In this document: positions 9,954-19,019 of the stretch, piece after piece
Numbering within the stretch: position 1 is the first letter of the stretch
Layout of the letters: the number at the start of each line of letters is the position of its first letter
DNA from: Roseateles toxinivorans
Lineage (GTDB): Bacteria > Pseudomonadota > Gammaproteobacteria > Burkholderiales > Burkholderiaceae_C
Reading direction: 5' to 3'
Assembly: GCA_945898095.1 (NCBI GenBank)
Contig: CAMDHE010000007.1
Location: 1 to 64,000, forward strand
Length of the DNA: 64,000 nt
Translations under genes and position numbers: made by a program
The notes under the pieces: generated by a model
What the model saw: only the letters and a program-made list of their open reading frames with translations
Databases searched by the model: none
What the model was told of the DNA's origin: nothing

Positions 9954-10580
9954 CTAAATAGCCACAGGCGCTTGCTGGTGCACCAGGTAACGGGTGATGA
10001 CGCTGACCAGATGGTCGCGCAATTGCGGTGAGTTCAAGGGGCGACCCAGGGCCTGAAAGCTGCCAGCGATCGCCAGGTAGAACAAAGCGGCCAGTTCCTT
10101 GGCTTTCTGGGCATCGCCGGTCAGTTGCCCGAAGCGCTGCTCAAACAGATCCAGCCGGCCCTGGTCAACCTCGGCCAGCATCTTCGCCAAGGCCGGGTCG
10201 CGTCGACCCAAGCCGCGCAAAGCCAGTTCGAAGCGGATGTCTCGCAGATCTGCATCAGCCTTTGTCAATGCGGCTTCGAGCAGTTGCTCGAGGTCAACCT
10301 TGGGGTCGCCACTGGACCCCGATTGAAGCCGCAGGTTCAGGGCCAGTTCACGTTCGCGCCAGCGCGTCAATAAAGCTGCGATCAAGGCCGGATGGTCGGT
10401 GAAATGCCAATAGAAACTGCCTCTTGTCACGCCCAGGCTGTCGGCGATCACCAGCACACGGACATTGTCGAAACCACCTTCGGCCACCGCATTGAAGGCC
10501 GCGTCGAGCCAGTCGTCGCGGTTCAATTTGGGTGTCTCGGAACGCTTCTTGGACTTCGTGGGCTTGCTGGTTTGAGTCAT
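9954..10580 (-). CDS. TetR family transcriptional regulator
   Basis: 'NRDDWLDAAFNAVAEGGFDNVRVLVIADSLGVTRGSFYWHFTDHPALIAALLTRW' TetR HTH. Start assumed at MTQTSKPT (ORF extends to 10643). Confidence 0.92.
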   Translation of the reverse strand: MTQTSKPTKSKKRSETPKLNRDDWLDAAFNAVAEGGFDNVRVLVIADSLGVTRGSFYWHFTDHPALIAALLTRWRERELALNLRLQSGSSGDPKVDLEQLLEAALTKADADLRDIRFELALRGLGRRDPALAKMLAEVDQGRLDLFEQRFGQLTGDAQKAKELAALFYLAIAGSFQALGRPLNSPQLRDHLVSVITRYLVHQQAPVAI

Positions 10581-10893
10581 TGCTTGGCTGGACAGGGTCC
10601 ACCGGAATTCAAGTCGATGCGGGTTTATTCGTGAATCGGACAAGTTTCGAACAAACAGGACTGTATGGGCATGCTACATTTTGACCGCAAACACTGCTGC
10701 ATGGGAAATTTTCATGCGAAGTTTTTCAAATTAACGAGATCCAACTTTTTACACGCTGCTGCAAGCTTCTATTACCCGAGATCGCCATGAAGCCCACTCA
10801 TCCAACCGCTTCAAGATTGCTGGCCTGCAACTGCGCTCGGTCCTGGCCTGGCAGGAGGGCGGCGGTGATTGCTGTCCTGGAACAAGGGACAGG

Positions 10894-12201
10894 ATGTCGC
10901 TGAAGTCCTGGCTGATGCCCGCCATCTCGCAGCGCCTGCTGTCGCGAGAACGCTTGCTGCGCTTGAGGGCCAAGGCCGAACGCCAGCGCTTGGCCGCCGG
11001 CAAACCGCATCAGCTGCATTACTTCCACCAGGCGGATGACCCCTACAGCGCCTTGACGGCAGCTGTCTTGCCGCAGATTCTGGCGCGCTATCAGGTCGAG
11101 TTGTTGCCCCATGTTGTCGGAGCACCGCCCGACGCTTCCGCGCCCGACCGGGATCGCCTGATTGCCTACAGCCGCAGAGATGCGCAGCTTCTGGCCATGC
11201 ATCGTGGCTTGAGCTTTGAAGATCCCGGCAGTCAACCAACAGCCCGGGCGGTCGAGCAGGCCAAGGCCTTGCTGGTTGCGGCGGCCTTGTCCGGGCGTTT
11301 TGCCGAGCAAGCTGGTCCGGTTTCGGCCAGGCTATGGCATGGCCTTGGCGAGCAAGAACAGATTGCAAGCGGGGCCAATGCGGAACAGGTCAGCACCCAT
11401 CTGCAGCAGGCCAATGCCTTGCGCCAAAGCCTTGGGCATTACCTCGGCGCGATGTTTTACTACGCCGGCGAATGGTATTGGGGCATCGACCGCTTGGGGC
11501 ATCTGGAGCGCCGCTTGCAGGCTTTGGGAGCGCAGCGCGAGGGGGTGAGTGGGCTGTTGTTCGAAGCCGACCGCGATCTGGAAGCGCCAGTGGCGGTGAC
11601 AAACCCGCCAACGATTGACTTCTTTTTCTCACTTCGCAGCCCTTATTCGGCGATCGCCGCGCCCAGGGTTTTGGCGCTGGCACGCCATACCGGCGCCAAG
11701 GTACGCCTGCGCTATGTGCTGCCGATGGTGATGCGCGGCCTGGCCGTGCCGGCAGCCAAGAGCAGTTACATCGCCAGGGATACGGCGCGCGAGGCATTCG
11801 ACCGCGGCATCAAGTTCGGCCGTCTGAATGATCCGCTCGGCCGGCCGACATTGCGTGGCTTGGCCCTGATGGCTTATGCCGAGAAAGCCGGGCAAGGGCC
11901 CGAATATCTGTTGTCTTTCATGCAGGGCGTTTGGGCCGAAGGTCTCGACGCGGGCAGCGATCGCGGGTTGCGCCGCATTGCCTTGCGCGCCGGTCTCGAT
12001 TGGGAGGCTGCAAAGCTTGCCCTGCAGGATGAATCCTGGCGCGAAGTCGCCGAAGCGAATCGACTCGAAATGCTTCAACTGGGGCTGTGGGGCGTACCTT
12101 CATTCCATGTCCGTGATCAAATCGTCTGGGGGCAGGATCGCCTCTGGGCGGTGCAGCAGGAATTGCTGGCCGCAAAACCTGATTCAATGGATCCGCCATG
12201 A
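10894..12201 (+). CDS. DsbA-family / 2-hydroxychromene-2-carboxylate isomerase-like protein, apparently two tandem domains
   Basis: C-half 'TIDFFFSLRSPYSAIAAPRVLALA...LGLWGVPSFHVRDQIVWGQDRL'; N-half 'LHYFHQADDPYSALTAAVLPQILARYQVELLPHVV' has the same pattern. Confidence 0.75.
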   Translation: MSLKSWLMPAISQRLLSRERLLRLRAKAERQRLAAGKPHQLHYFHQADDPYSALTAAVLPQILARYQVELLPHVVGAPPDASAPDRDRLIAYSRRDAQLLAMHRGLSFEDPGSQPTARAVEQAKALLVAAALSGRFAEQAGPVSARLWHGLGEQEQIASGANAEQVSTHLQQANALRQSLGHYLGAMFYYAGEWYWGIDRLGHLERRLQALGAQREGVSGLLFEADRDLEAPVAVTNPPTIDFFFSLRSPYSAIAAPRVLALARHTGAKVRLRYVLPMVMRGLAVPAAKSSYIARDTAREAFDRGIKFGRLNDPLGRPTLRGLALMAYAEKAGQGPEYLLSFMQGVWAEGLDAGSDRGLRRIALRAGLDWEAAKLALQDESWREVAEANRLEMLQLGLWGVPSFHVRDQIVWGQDRLWAVQQELLAAKPDSMDPP

Positions 12202-12464
12202 TCATCAAATTCATCAAATTTCTTTGCCTTGCGGCCTATGCGCTGGCGCTGGGGCATCTGGCCGGCCTGCTGCCCGAAGACAGCTTCAGCCTGACGCCGC
12301 TGATCGCCGTCCTGCTCTTGGCCATGCACTCGGTTGAACTACTGCTGATGTTCAAGCATGTGCGTCTTTACCGCGGGCCGCTGGCGGTCAGCATCCTGTT
12401 GACCCTGCTGTTCGGCGTGCTGCATTGGATGCCGCTGGCCAGGCAAGCGCGAAAAGCCGAATGA
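12198..12464 (+). CDS. DUF1145-like small membrane protein
   Basis: 88 aa, three hydrophobic segments, 'AVLLLAMHSVELLLMFKHVRLYRG'; overlaps both neighbours. Confidence 0.7.
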   Translation: MIIKFIKFLCLAAYALALGHLAGLLPEDSFSLTPLIAVLLLAMHSVELLLMFKHVRLYRGPLAVSILLTLLFGVLHWMPLARQARKAE

Positions 12465-14224
12465 TCAAATTCTCCATTTCAGTCCTCGCCCTGGCGCTGG
12501 GGATTTCAGGTCCGGCCCAGGCCGCCCCGCAAGCAAGACCGAATATCGTTGTGCTGCTTGCCGACGATTGGGGATTCAGTGATGTCGGCGCTTTTGGCGG
12601 CGAGATCGAGACGCCGAATCTGGATGAGCTGGCGCGGCGCGGCATGAGATTTTCGAACTTCCATGTCAGCGCTTCCTGTTCGCCGACGCGTTCGATGCTG
12701 CTGACCGGAGTCGACAACCACCGCAACGGCGTTGGCAATATGCGCGAGACGATTCCGCAATCGCATATGGGGCAGCCCGGTTATTTGAGTGTCTTGAACA
12801 CCAATGTCGTGACCGTGGCGACCCGCTTGCGCGACAGTGGTTACCGCACTTATGCCTCAGGCAAATGGCATGTCGGCAAGGAAATCCACAACCTGCCGCC
12901 GGCGCGTGGTTTCGACCGCTCGATCGTGATGGGCGACAGCGGTTCTGACAACTGGGAAACTGGCAAGCGCTACCTCGACCTGACCGACAAGGTCTACTGG
13001 TACGAAGACGGGCGTGAAGCGGTCATGCCGACCGAGTATTACTCGTCGAAGTTCTATGTCGACAAAGCAATCGACTACATCAAGTCGGGCAAGGCAAGTG
13101 GCAAGCCGTTTTTCGCCTATGTCGCATTCCAGGCCAACCATATCCCGATGCAGGCTCCGCCCGAGTTCATCGCCAAATACAAGGGCCGTTACAAGGACGG
13201 CTGGGCGGTGCTGCGCCAGCAGCGTCGCGACAAGGCTGCAGCAATGGGTCTGGTGCCCAAGGACATGCCGATGCAGGCGATGAGTACGACGACTGACTGG
13301 AACAAGTTGTCCGCAGCAGAACAGGCTTACGAGGCCAGGCGCATGGAAGTCTATGCGGGCATGGCTGACGCGATGGATTTCCATGTCGGGCGCCTGATCT
13401 CACATCTGAAAGAGACCGGCGAGTACGACAACACCGTCTTCGTCTTCCTGTCTGACAACGGCGCCGAAGCCACGGACCCCTATGCCTCAAAGCTGGCCAG
13501 CTGGTGGCTCGACCGCGAGTACAGCCGCGACATTGACCGCCTGGGTGGCAAGGGGGCATACAGCGTGATCGGGCCGAGTTGGGGCAGCGCCGTTGCGGCA
13601 CCGCTGGCAACCTACAAGTTCTATGCCGGCGAAGGGGGCATCCGCGTGCCCCTGATCATCTCGGGCCTGCCCGGCATGGCGCAAAACCAGGTCCATGCCA
13701 GCCTCGCCCATGTCAACGACATCACGCCGACCCTGCTCGAACTGGCGCAAATCGAGCGTCCGGGCGCAAGCTACCAGGGCAGGGCGGTCGAGCCCTTGGT
13801 CGGGGTCAGCCTGCTGCCGGTGCTGCAGGGCAAGGCCCGGCGAATCCATTCACCCGATGAAGCCATCGGCCTGGAACTCTCGGGCAACCAGGCCTTGTTC
13901 AAGGGCGACTTGAAGCTGCTCAAGAACATCGCGCCGGTAGGCGATGGGCAATGGCATCTTTATGACTTGAGCGTCGATCCGGGCGAGACCAATGATCTGC
14001 AGGCTGTTCTTCCTGAAGCTTTCAAGGCGATGCAGGAAGACTATGCCGCTTATGCCAAGGCCAACGGTGTGCTGCCGATGCCCGAGGGCTACGACCCGAT
14101 CCGGCAGGTTTTCATCAACTCATTTCTGAATGTCTATGTGCCACGCTACGGTTTATCGGCCGGCTTGCTGGTGGCCGGCTTGCTGGTCTTGACCCTGGTC
14201 CTGAGGCGGCGAAGAAAAAAATGA
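12461..14224 (+). CDS. Arylsulfatase with signal peptide and C-terminal membrane tail
   Basis: 'RPNIVVLLADDWGFSDVGAFGGEIETPNLDELARRGMRFSNFHVSASCSPTRSMLLTG' (CSPTR), 'ASGKWHVGK', 'LSDNGAEA'; ATGA overlap at 12461. Confidence 0.94.
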   Translation: MIKFSISVLALALGISGPAQAAPQARPNIVVLLADDWGFSDVGAFGGEIETPNLDELARRGMRFSNFHVSASCSPTRSMLLTGVDNHRNGVGNMRETIPQSHMGQPGYLSVLNTNVVTVATRLRDSGYRTYASGKWHVGKEIHNLPPARGFDRSIVMGDSGSDNWETGKRYLDLTDKVYWYEDGREAVMPTEYYSSKFYVDKAIDYIKSGKASGKPFFAYVAFQANHIPMQAPPEFIAKYKGRYKDGWAVLRQQRRDKAAAMGLVPKDMPMQAMSTTTDWNKLSAAEQAYEARRMEVYAGMADAMDFHVGRLISHLKETGEYDNTVFVFLSDNGAEATDPYASKLASWWLDREYSRDIDRLGGKGAYSVIGPSWGSAVAAPLATYKFYAGEGGIRVPLIISGLPGMAQNQVHASLAHVNDITPTLLELAQIERPGASYQGRAVEPLVGVSLLPVLQGKARRIHSPDEAIGLELSGNQALFKGDLKLLKNIAPVGDGQWHLYDLSVDPGETNDLQAVLPEAFKAMQEDYAAYAKANGVLPMPEGYDPIRQVFINSFLNVYVPRYGLSAGLLVAGLLVLTLVLRRRRKK

Positions 14225-15468
14225 GTGGCTACCTGGCCAGCCCCTGGCCTTGTGAAGATGGTGGACCAGAACGACTGCAAGCGCCGCGCAGCGGTGCAGG
14301 CCTGGATCTTCGCCCCGGCGAAAAGCTTCAATGCGTGACCCGCAACACCTTTTTTTCCACCATGACTTTGCTCGGCGCTCCCGGCGAGGTCTATTTGCTG
14401 ACCCATCAGGCGCTGCGCGCGCGCATCGGCCTGCCGACCAGCGCCCGGGTCGAATTGATCGACCCCCTGAGCTTGCGCACGCTTTGCCATTCCCCGCGCT
14501 TGGCCGGCGGGCCCATGTGGCCCGGCGGCATGGCGATCCATAACAACGGCAGCCTTTATGTTGTCTATGGCCGTTACGCCCATCAACTTGACCGGGCTTG
14601 TGCCCCGCTGGCCAGCTTCAAGCTGCCGCTCGACCAGGCTTACAACTCCTTCGTCATCCTCGACAACGGCCTGATCGTGACGAAGAACTTGTCTGACAGC
14701 CGGCCGGCGCGCCTGACCTTGCTTGATCCGGCCGGCCTGAAGCCGGTCTGCGCCGACATCGATTGCCCCGAACCCTCGATCGCGCGACTCAGCGCCAGCG
14801 GCAATACGGTCTATGTCGTCGGCGTCCGCTCGATCTTTCGCTATCACTGGGCCGAGTCGGCCCAGAGTCTGGTGCGGGATGCCGGCTGGCGCCATGATTA
14901 CATCGGCAACAGCCAACAAACCTATGGCTGGGACGTCGTGCTTGACGGACACAATGCCTGGTTCATGGACAACGGCCTGCATCGCTATTTGCACCGGATG
15001 ATCAAGGCCGGCGTCAGCCGCACGGCCAACCGTTTGATCCGGGTGTCGCTGCGTGACGCCGCTGACCATCAGGCTGTGCCGGTCAGCGGCTTGGCCGGCG
15101 GCAGCATCACCAATCCGCCGCTGGTCGATGTGCAACGCCGGATCGTCGTCGGCTATGACTCGGCCAACTGTGTGCTGCAGGCCTGGCGTTTTGATGCCTA
15201 TGGCGGCGAACTGCAAGCGCTGTGGCGCAAGACCGGTTTTGGCTGCGCCAGCCACATGATTCTCTATCCCGACAGTGGCGAGTTGGTCATCAACGATTAC
15301 CAGCGCCATGGCGAAGAACTGGTGCTGCTGGCGATCGAATCGGGCCTCGAGTTGGGCCGGGTGCGCAGCGGCGGCCTGATGCAGGGCGTGGTGTTTCCCA
15401 GCCCGGGCTGGGGGCGTGATTTCTACTGGTCCTCGATGGGACGGTTGGCCCGGGTCTTCGTCCAATGA
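14221..15468 (+). CDS. Hypothetical protein, possible beta-propeller
   Basis: ATGA overlap with sulfatase; repeated 'GSLYVVYGRY', 'NGLIVTKNL', 'GNTVYVVGVRSIFRY', 'GELVINDY' strand-like units. Family not recognised. Confidence 0.6.
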   Translation: MSGYLASPWPCEDGGPERLQAPRSGAGLDLRPGEKLQCVTRNTFFSTMTLLGAPGEVYLLTHQALRARIGLPTSARVELIDPLSLRTLCHSPRLAGGPMWPGGMAIHNNGSLYVVYGRYAHQLDRACAPLASFKLPLDQAYNSFVILDNGLIVTKNLSDSRPARLTLLDPAGLKPVCADIDCPEPSIARLSASGNTVYVVGVRSIFRYHWAESAQSLVRDAGWRHDYIGNSQQTYGWDVVLDGHNAWFMDNGLHRYLHRMIKAGVSRTANRLIRVSLRDAADHQAVPVSGLAGGSITNPPLVDVQRRIVVGYDSANCVLQAWRFDAYGGELQALWRKTGFGCASHMILYPDSGELVINDYQRHGEELVLLAIESGLELGRVRSGGLMQGVVFPSPGWGRDFYWSSMGRLARVFVQ

Positions 15469-16256
15469 GTCAAACAATCCTGATCACCGGAGCCGGCAGC
15501 GGCATCGGCCGCGACGCAGCCCTGGCGCTGGCAGCGCGCGGACATCGCGTCATCGCCACCACTTTCACCGCGGCACAGGCCCTGGAAATTCGCCAAGAGG
15601 CACAGGCCAGAGGGCTGGCGCTGGAGTCGTTCAAGCTCGACATCACGCTGTCTGCAGACCGGGACTTGCTGCTGCCCTTGACGCTCGATGTCTTGATCAA
15701 CAATGCCGGCATCGGCGAATCGGGCTCGCTGGCCGAGGTCGATGTCGACCGCATCCGGCGCATCTTCGAAGTCAATCTGTTCGCGACGCTGGAGCTGACC
15801 CAGGTCGCGCTGCGCGGCATGATCGCGCGCCGTTGTGGCAAGGTGCTGTTTGTCAGCTCGATCGCCGGGCGTTTGCCAATGCCCTTTTTGATGCCATATT
15901 CGATGAGCAAGTTCGCGCTTTCCGCGGCCGGTGCCGGGCTGCGTGCCGAGATGGATCAGCTTGGCTGCCAGGTGCAGATCGCCTTGATCGAACCGGGCGC
16001 GATCCGCACCGGTTTCAACCAGCAGATGACGGCCAGCAAATATAGCTGGATGGGCGCAGACAGTTATTTCAGCGCCCAGACCGCGCAGTTGAAAGCACGC
16101 GAAACGCGGGTCTTTGACTTGCTCGAAGCGCGCAACACCGATTCGATCGTGGCCCAGATCATCCGCGCGGCTGAAGCGAAGCGGCCGCGGCTGCGCTATG
16201 TCGCACCCTGGATACAAGGGTTTTTTGTTCGTATCGCAAGAATTTTTGGTGTTTGA
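15465..16256 (+). CDS. Short-chain dehydrogenase/reductase
   Basis: 'ILITGAGSGIGRDAALALAARGH', 'LINNAGIGESG', 'YSMSKFALSA' SDR motifs. Confidence 0.94.
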   Translation: MSQTILITGAGSGIGRDAALALAARGHRVIATTFTAAQALEIRQEAQARGLALESFKLDITLSADRDLLLPLTLDVLINNAGIGESGSLAEVDVDRIRRIFEVNLFATLELTQVALRGMIARRCGKVLFVSSIAGRLPMPFLMPYSMSKFALSAAGAGLRAEMDQLGCQVQIALIEPGAIRTGFNQQMTASKYSWMGADSYFSAQTAQLKARETRVFDLLEARNTDSIVAQIIRAAEAKRPRLRYVAPWIQGFFVRIARIFGV

Positions 16257-16276
16257 ATTGAAGAGCAGGACGAATC

Positions 16277-17362
16277 ATGAAACTTAAGAAATGGCTTTTG
16301 AGTCTGCTGGCAATCTTGTTGTTGCTGGCGCTGGCGGCCTATGCCTTTCGCGCGCCCTTGGCGGTGGCGATTGCCGCAAGAATGGCGCCAAAAATGATGT
16401 TGGCCAACGCCGAGGCCGAACTGCCTGACGGCCTGCATGCCGGGCTATGCGGCGCCGGTTCACCGATGGCCACCAACGATCGCAACGGACCTTGCACTCT
16501 GGTGCTGGCGGGCAAGCGCTTGTTTGTCTTCGACGCCGGCAGCGGCGGTTCCCGCACGATCGGCAGGATGGGATTCAACCAGGGCAAGATCGAAGCGATC
16601 TTCCTGACGCATTTCCATTCCGACCATATCGACGGCCTGGGTGAATTGATGCTGCAGCGCTGGCTGGCTCAATCGAATTCGCAACCCGTCCCGGTTTACG
16701 GCGCGCCGGGCGTCGACCAGGTGGTCGGTGGCTTCATGCAGGCCTATGGTCAGGATCAGCATTACCGCGTCACCCATCATGGCGCCGAGTTGGTGCCTCC
16801 GACTGGTTTCGGCGGCCAGGCCAGGCCCTTTGTGCTTGACGACAAGGGGCGGGTCGTGGTGCTCAAGGATGCCGATCTGGAGATCGTTGCGTTTCTCGTC
16901 GACCATGGCCCGGTGCACCCCTCGGTCGGATACCGCATCAGCTACAAGGGTCGCAGCCTGGTGATCAGCGGCGACACGAAGAAGTCAGCGGCAGTGCAGC
17001 GCGAGGCCCAAGGGGTCGACCTGCTGATCCATGAAGCGATGTCGATGCCGATGATGGCAATCCTGCAGGACGGCGCGACCCAGGCCGGCCGCCCCAAGCT
17101 GCACCAGTTGATGATCGATGTGATGAATTACCACAGCTCACCCGAAGAAGCGGCCGAAACCGCGCGCGATGCCAAGGTGGGCTACCTGTTGCTCAACCAT
17201 GTCATGCCGCCGCTGCCTTTGCCCGGTTTGGTGAAAGCCTTCCTGGGTGGCGCGCCTGATATTTTCTCCGGCAAGATCCGCGTCGGCAGTGACGGTGACT
17301 TCATCAGCCTGCCTGTTGGGTCGAAGCAGATCGATGTCAGTCGCCGTTTGACGATCGGCTAG
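16277..17362 (+). CDS. MBL-fold metallo-hydrolase (AtsA/RNase Z-like), membrane anchored
   Basis: N-terminal TM; 'IFLTHFHSDHIDGLGELMLQRW' HxHxDH motif; 'LVISGDTKKS', 'YLLLNHVMPP'. Confidence 0.88.
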   Translation: MKLKKWLLSLLAILLLLALAAYAFRAPLAVAIAARMAPKMMLANAEAELPDGLHAGLCGAGSPMATNDRNGPCTLVLAGKRLFVFDAGSGGSRTIGRMGFNQGKIEAIFLTHFHSDHIDGLGELMLQRWLAQSNSQPVPVYGAPGVDQVVGGFMQAYGQDQHYRVTHHGAELVPPTGFGGQARPFVLDDKGRVVVLKDADLEIVAFLVDHGPVHPSVGYRISYKGRSLVISGDTKKSAAVQREAQGVDLLIHEAMSMPMMAILQDGATQAGRPKLHQLMIDVMNYHSSPEEAAETARDAKVGYLLLNHVMPPLPLPGLVKAFLGGAPDIFSGKIRVGSDGDFISLPVGSKQIDVSRRLTIG

Positions 17363-17364
17363 AC

Positions 17365-18288
17365 ATGAGAGATTTGCCCAAGCTGGGTGCCTTGCTGCGC
17401 ACCCCCGAAGCCTGCTTCGACCATCTGCCTGATTTCCCCTATGCGCCGCATTACACCGACCTGAATGGTCTGCGGGTGGCGCATATCGACGAGGGCCCGC
17501 GCGACGCACCGATCGTGCTCTTGATGCACGGCGAGCCGACTTGGTCTTTCCTTTACCGCAAGATGATTCCTGTGTTGCTCGCAGCGGGATTGCGGGTGAT
17601 CGCGCCCGATCTGGTCGGTTTTGGTCGGTCCGACAAGCCGGCAAGGCGCAGCGATTATTCCTATTTCAACCATGTGCAATGGATGTCGGCCTGGATGGAG
17701 GCGAATCAGCTGAGCGGCATGACGCTGTTCTGCCAGGACTGGGGCTCCCTGATCGGCCTGCGCATGGTGGCCGAAGCGCCCGAGCGTTTCGATCGCATCG
17801 TGCTGGCCAATGGCGGTCTGCCGACCGGCATGGATCCGGTGCCCAAGGGGTTCAAGATCTGGCGTGCTTTTGCGCTTTTCAGCCCCTGGTTTCCGATCGG
17901 GCTGATCGTGCGCAGCGGTTGCGCTTTCGGTTTGAGCAAACAGGAACAGGCGGCTTATGACGCGCCATTTCCAGCGCGGCGCTTTCGCGTGGCGGCGCGG
18001 GTCTTTCCGGGTTTCGTGCCGACCAGGCCGGATGATCCCGAGCGCCAGAACAATGAACGCGCCTGGGAGATGTTCAAGCGCTGGGAAAAGCCGTTCCTGA
18101 CGCTTTTCAGCAACCGTGATCCGATCACTCGCGGCGGCCACAAGATCTTCCAGCGATTGGTCCCCGGCGCTCAGGGCCAGCCCCATGCGGTGACACGCGG
18201 GGCCGGGCATTTCCTGCAGGAAGACAAGGGCGCCGAGGTGGCGCAGGCGATCGTTGCTTTCATCCTGGCCAACCCGGCCAAGGAATGA
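17365..18288 (+). CDS. Alpha/beta hydrolase, haloalkane dehalogenase-like (HLD-I type)
   Basis: 'LMHGEPTWSFLYRKMIPVL', 'CQDWGSLIGLRMVAEAPERFDRIVLANGGLPTG', 'GAGHFLQEDKG'. Confidence 0.85.
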   Translation: MRDLPKLGALLRTPEACFDHLPDFPYAPHYTDLNGLRVAHIDEGPRDAPIVLLMHGEPTWSFLYRKMIPVLLAAGLRVIAPDLVGFGRSDKPARRSDYSYFNHVQWMSAWMEANQLSGMTLFCQDWGSLIGLRMVAEAPERFDRIVLANGGLPTGMDPVPKGFKIWRAFALFSPWFPIGLIVRSGCAFGLSKQEQAAYDAPFPARRFRVAARVFPGFVPTRPDDPERQNNERAWEMFKRWEKPFLTLFSNRDPITRGGHKIFQRLVPGAQGQPHAVTRGAGHFLQEDKGAEVAQAIVAFILANPAKE

Positions 18289-18302
18289 TCAGGCTGGACG
18301 AC

Positions 18303-19019
18303 CTATATGCCCAGATAGGCTTCGCGGATTCTTGCGTCGCCAAGCAGGTCGGCCGCCGAGCCGTGAAGCACCACTTTGCCTGACTGCAGCACAAAGGCTT
18401 CGCTGGCGACCGACAGCGCCAATTTTGTGTTCTGTTCGACCAGCAGGATGGTGACTCCCGAGCGGTGAATCTTCAACAGCGCGTCGTGCAACTCCTGCAC
18501 GATTTTCGGCGCCAGGCCATGGCTGGGTTCGTCAAGCAGCAGCAAGCGCGGCGCGCCCATCAAGGCCCGGCCAATCGCCACCATCTGTTGCTCGCCCCCC
18601 GACAAGGTGCCGGCGAGTTGCCGGCGGCGCTCGGCCAAGCGCGGGAACATCGCATAGATCTGCGCCAGACTGGTTTTCAAACCGGCTCTGTCGTCGCGCC
18701 TTGTAAAACCGCCGAGCCAGAGGTTTTCTTCTACCGACATCGCGCCGAACACATGCCGGCCTTCGGGCACATGGGCGATGCCGCGGCCGGGAATATGGTG
18801 GGCTGCCAATTTGAGCAGGTCTTCGCCGCGGTATAACAGGCTGCCGCTGACCTGGGGCACCAGACCCGAGATGGCGCGCAGCAAGGTGCTCTTGCCGGCG
18901 GTATTGGCACCGATCACGGCGATGAAACTGCCTTCTTCCAAGCTCAGGTCGATGCCGTGCAAGACCGGATTGGCGTCATAGGCAGCATGCAGATTGCGGA
19001 TTTCAAGCATCGCGGTCAT
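18303..19019 (-). CDS. livF: Branched-chain amino acid-type ABC transporter ATP-binding protein LivF
   Basis: 'GANTAGKSTLLRAISGL', 'LSGGEQQMVAIGRALMGAPRLLLLDEPSHGLAP'. Start at 19019 overlaps the livG stop. Confidence 0.93.
   Translation of the reverse strand: MTAMLEIRNLHAAYDANPVLHGIDLSLEEGSFIAVIGANTAGKSTLLRAISGLVPQVSGSLLYRGEDLLKLAAHHIPGRGIAHVPEGRHVFGAMSVEENLWLGGFTRRDDRAGLKTSLAQIYAMFPRLAERRRQLAGTLSGGEQQMVAIGRALMGAPRLLLLDEPSHGLAPKIVQELHDALLKIHRSGVTILLVEQNTKLALSVASEAFVLQSGKVVLHGSAADLLGDARIREAYLGI

Noticed and set aside
10581-10893. TetR operator between the TetR gene and the DsbA-like gene
   Set aside because: No clear inverted repeat of sufficient length found by eye.
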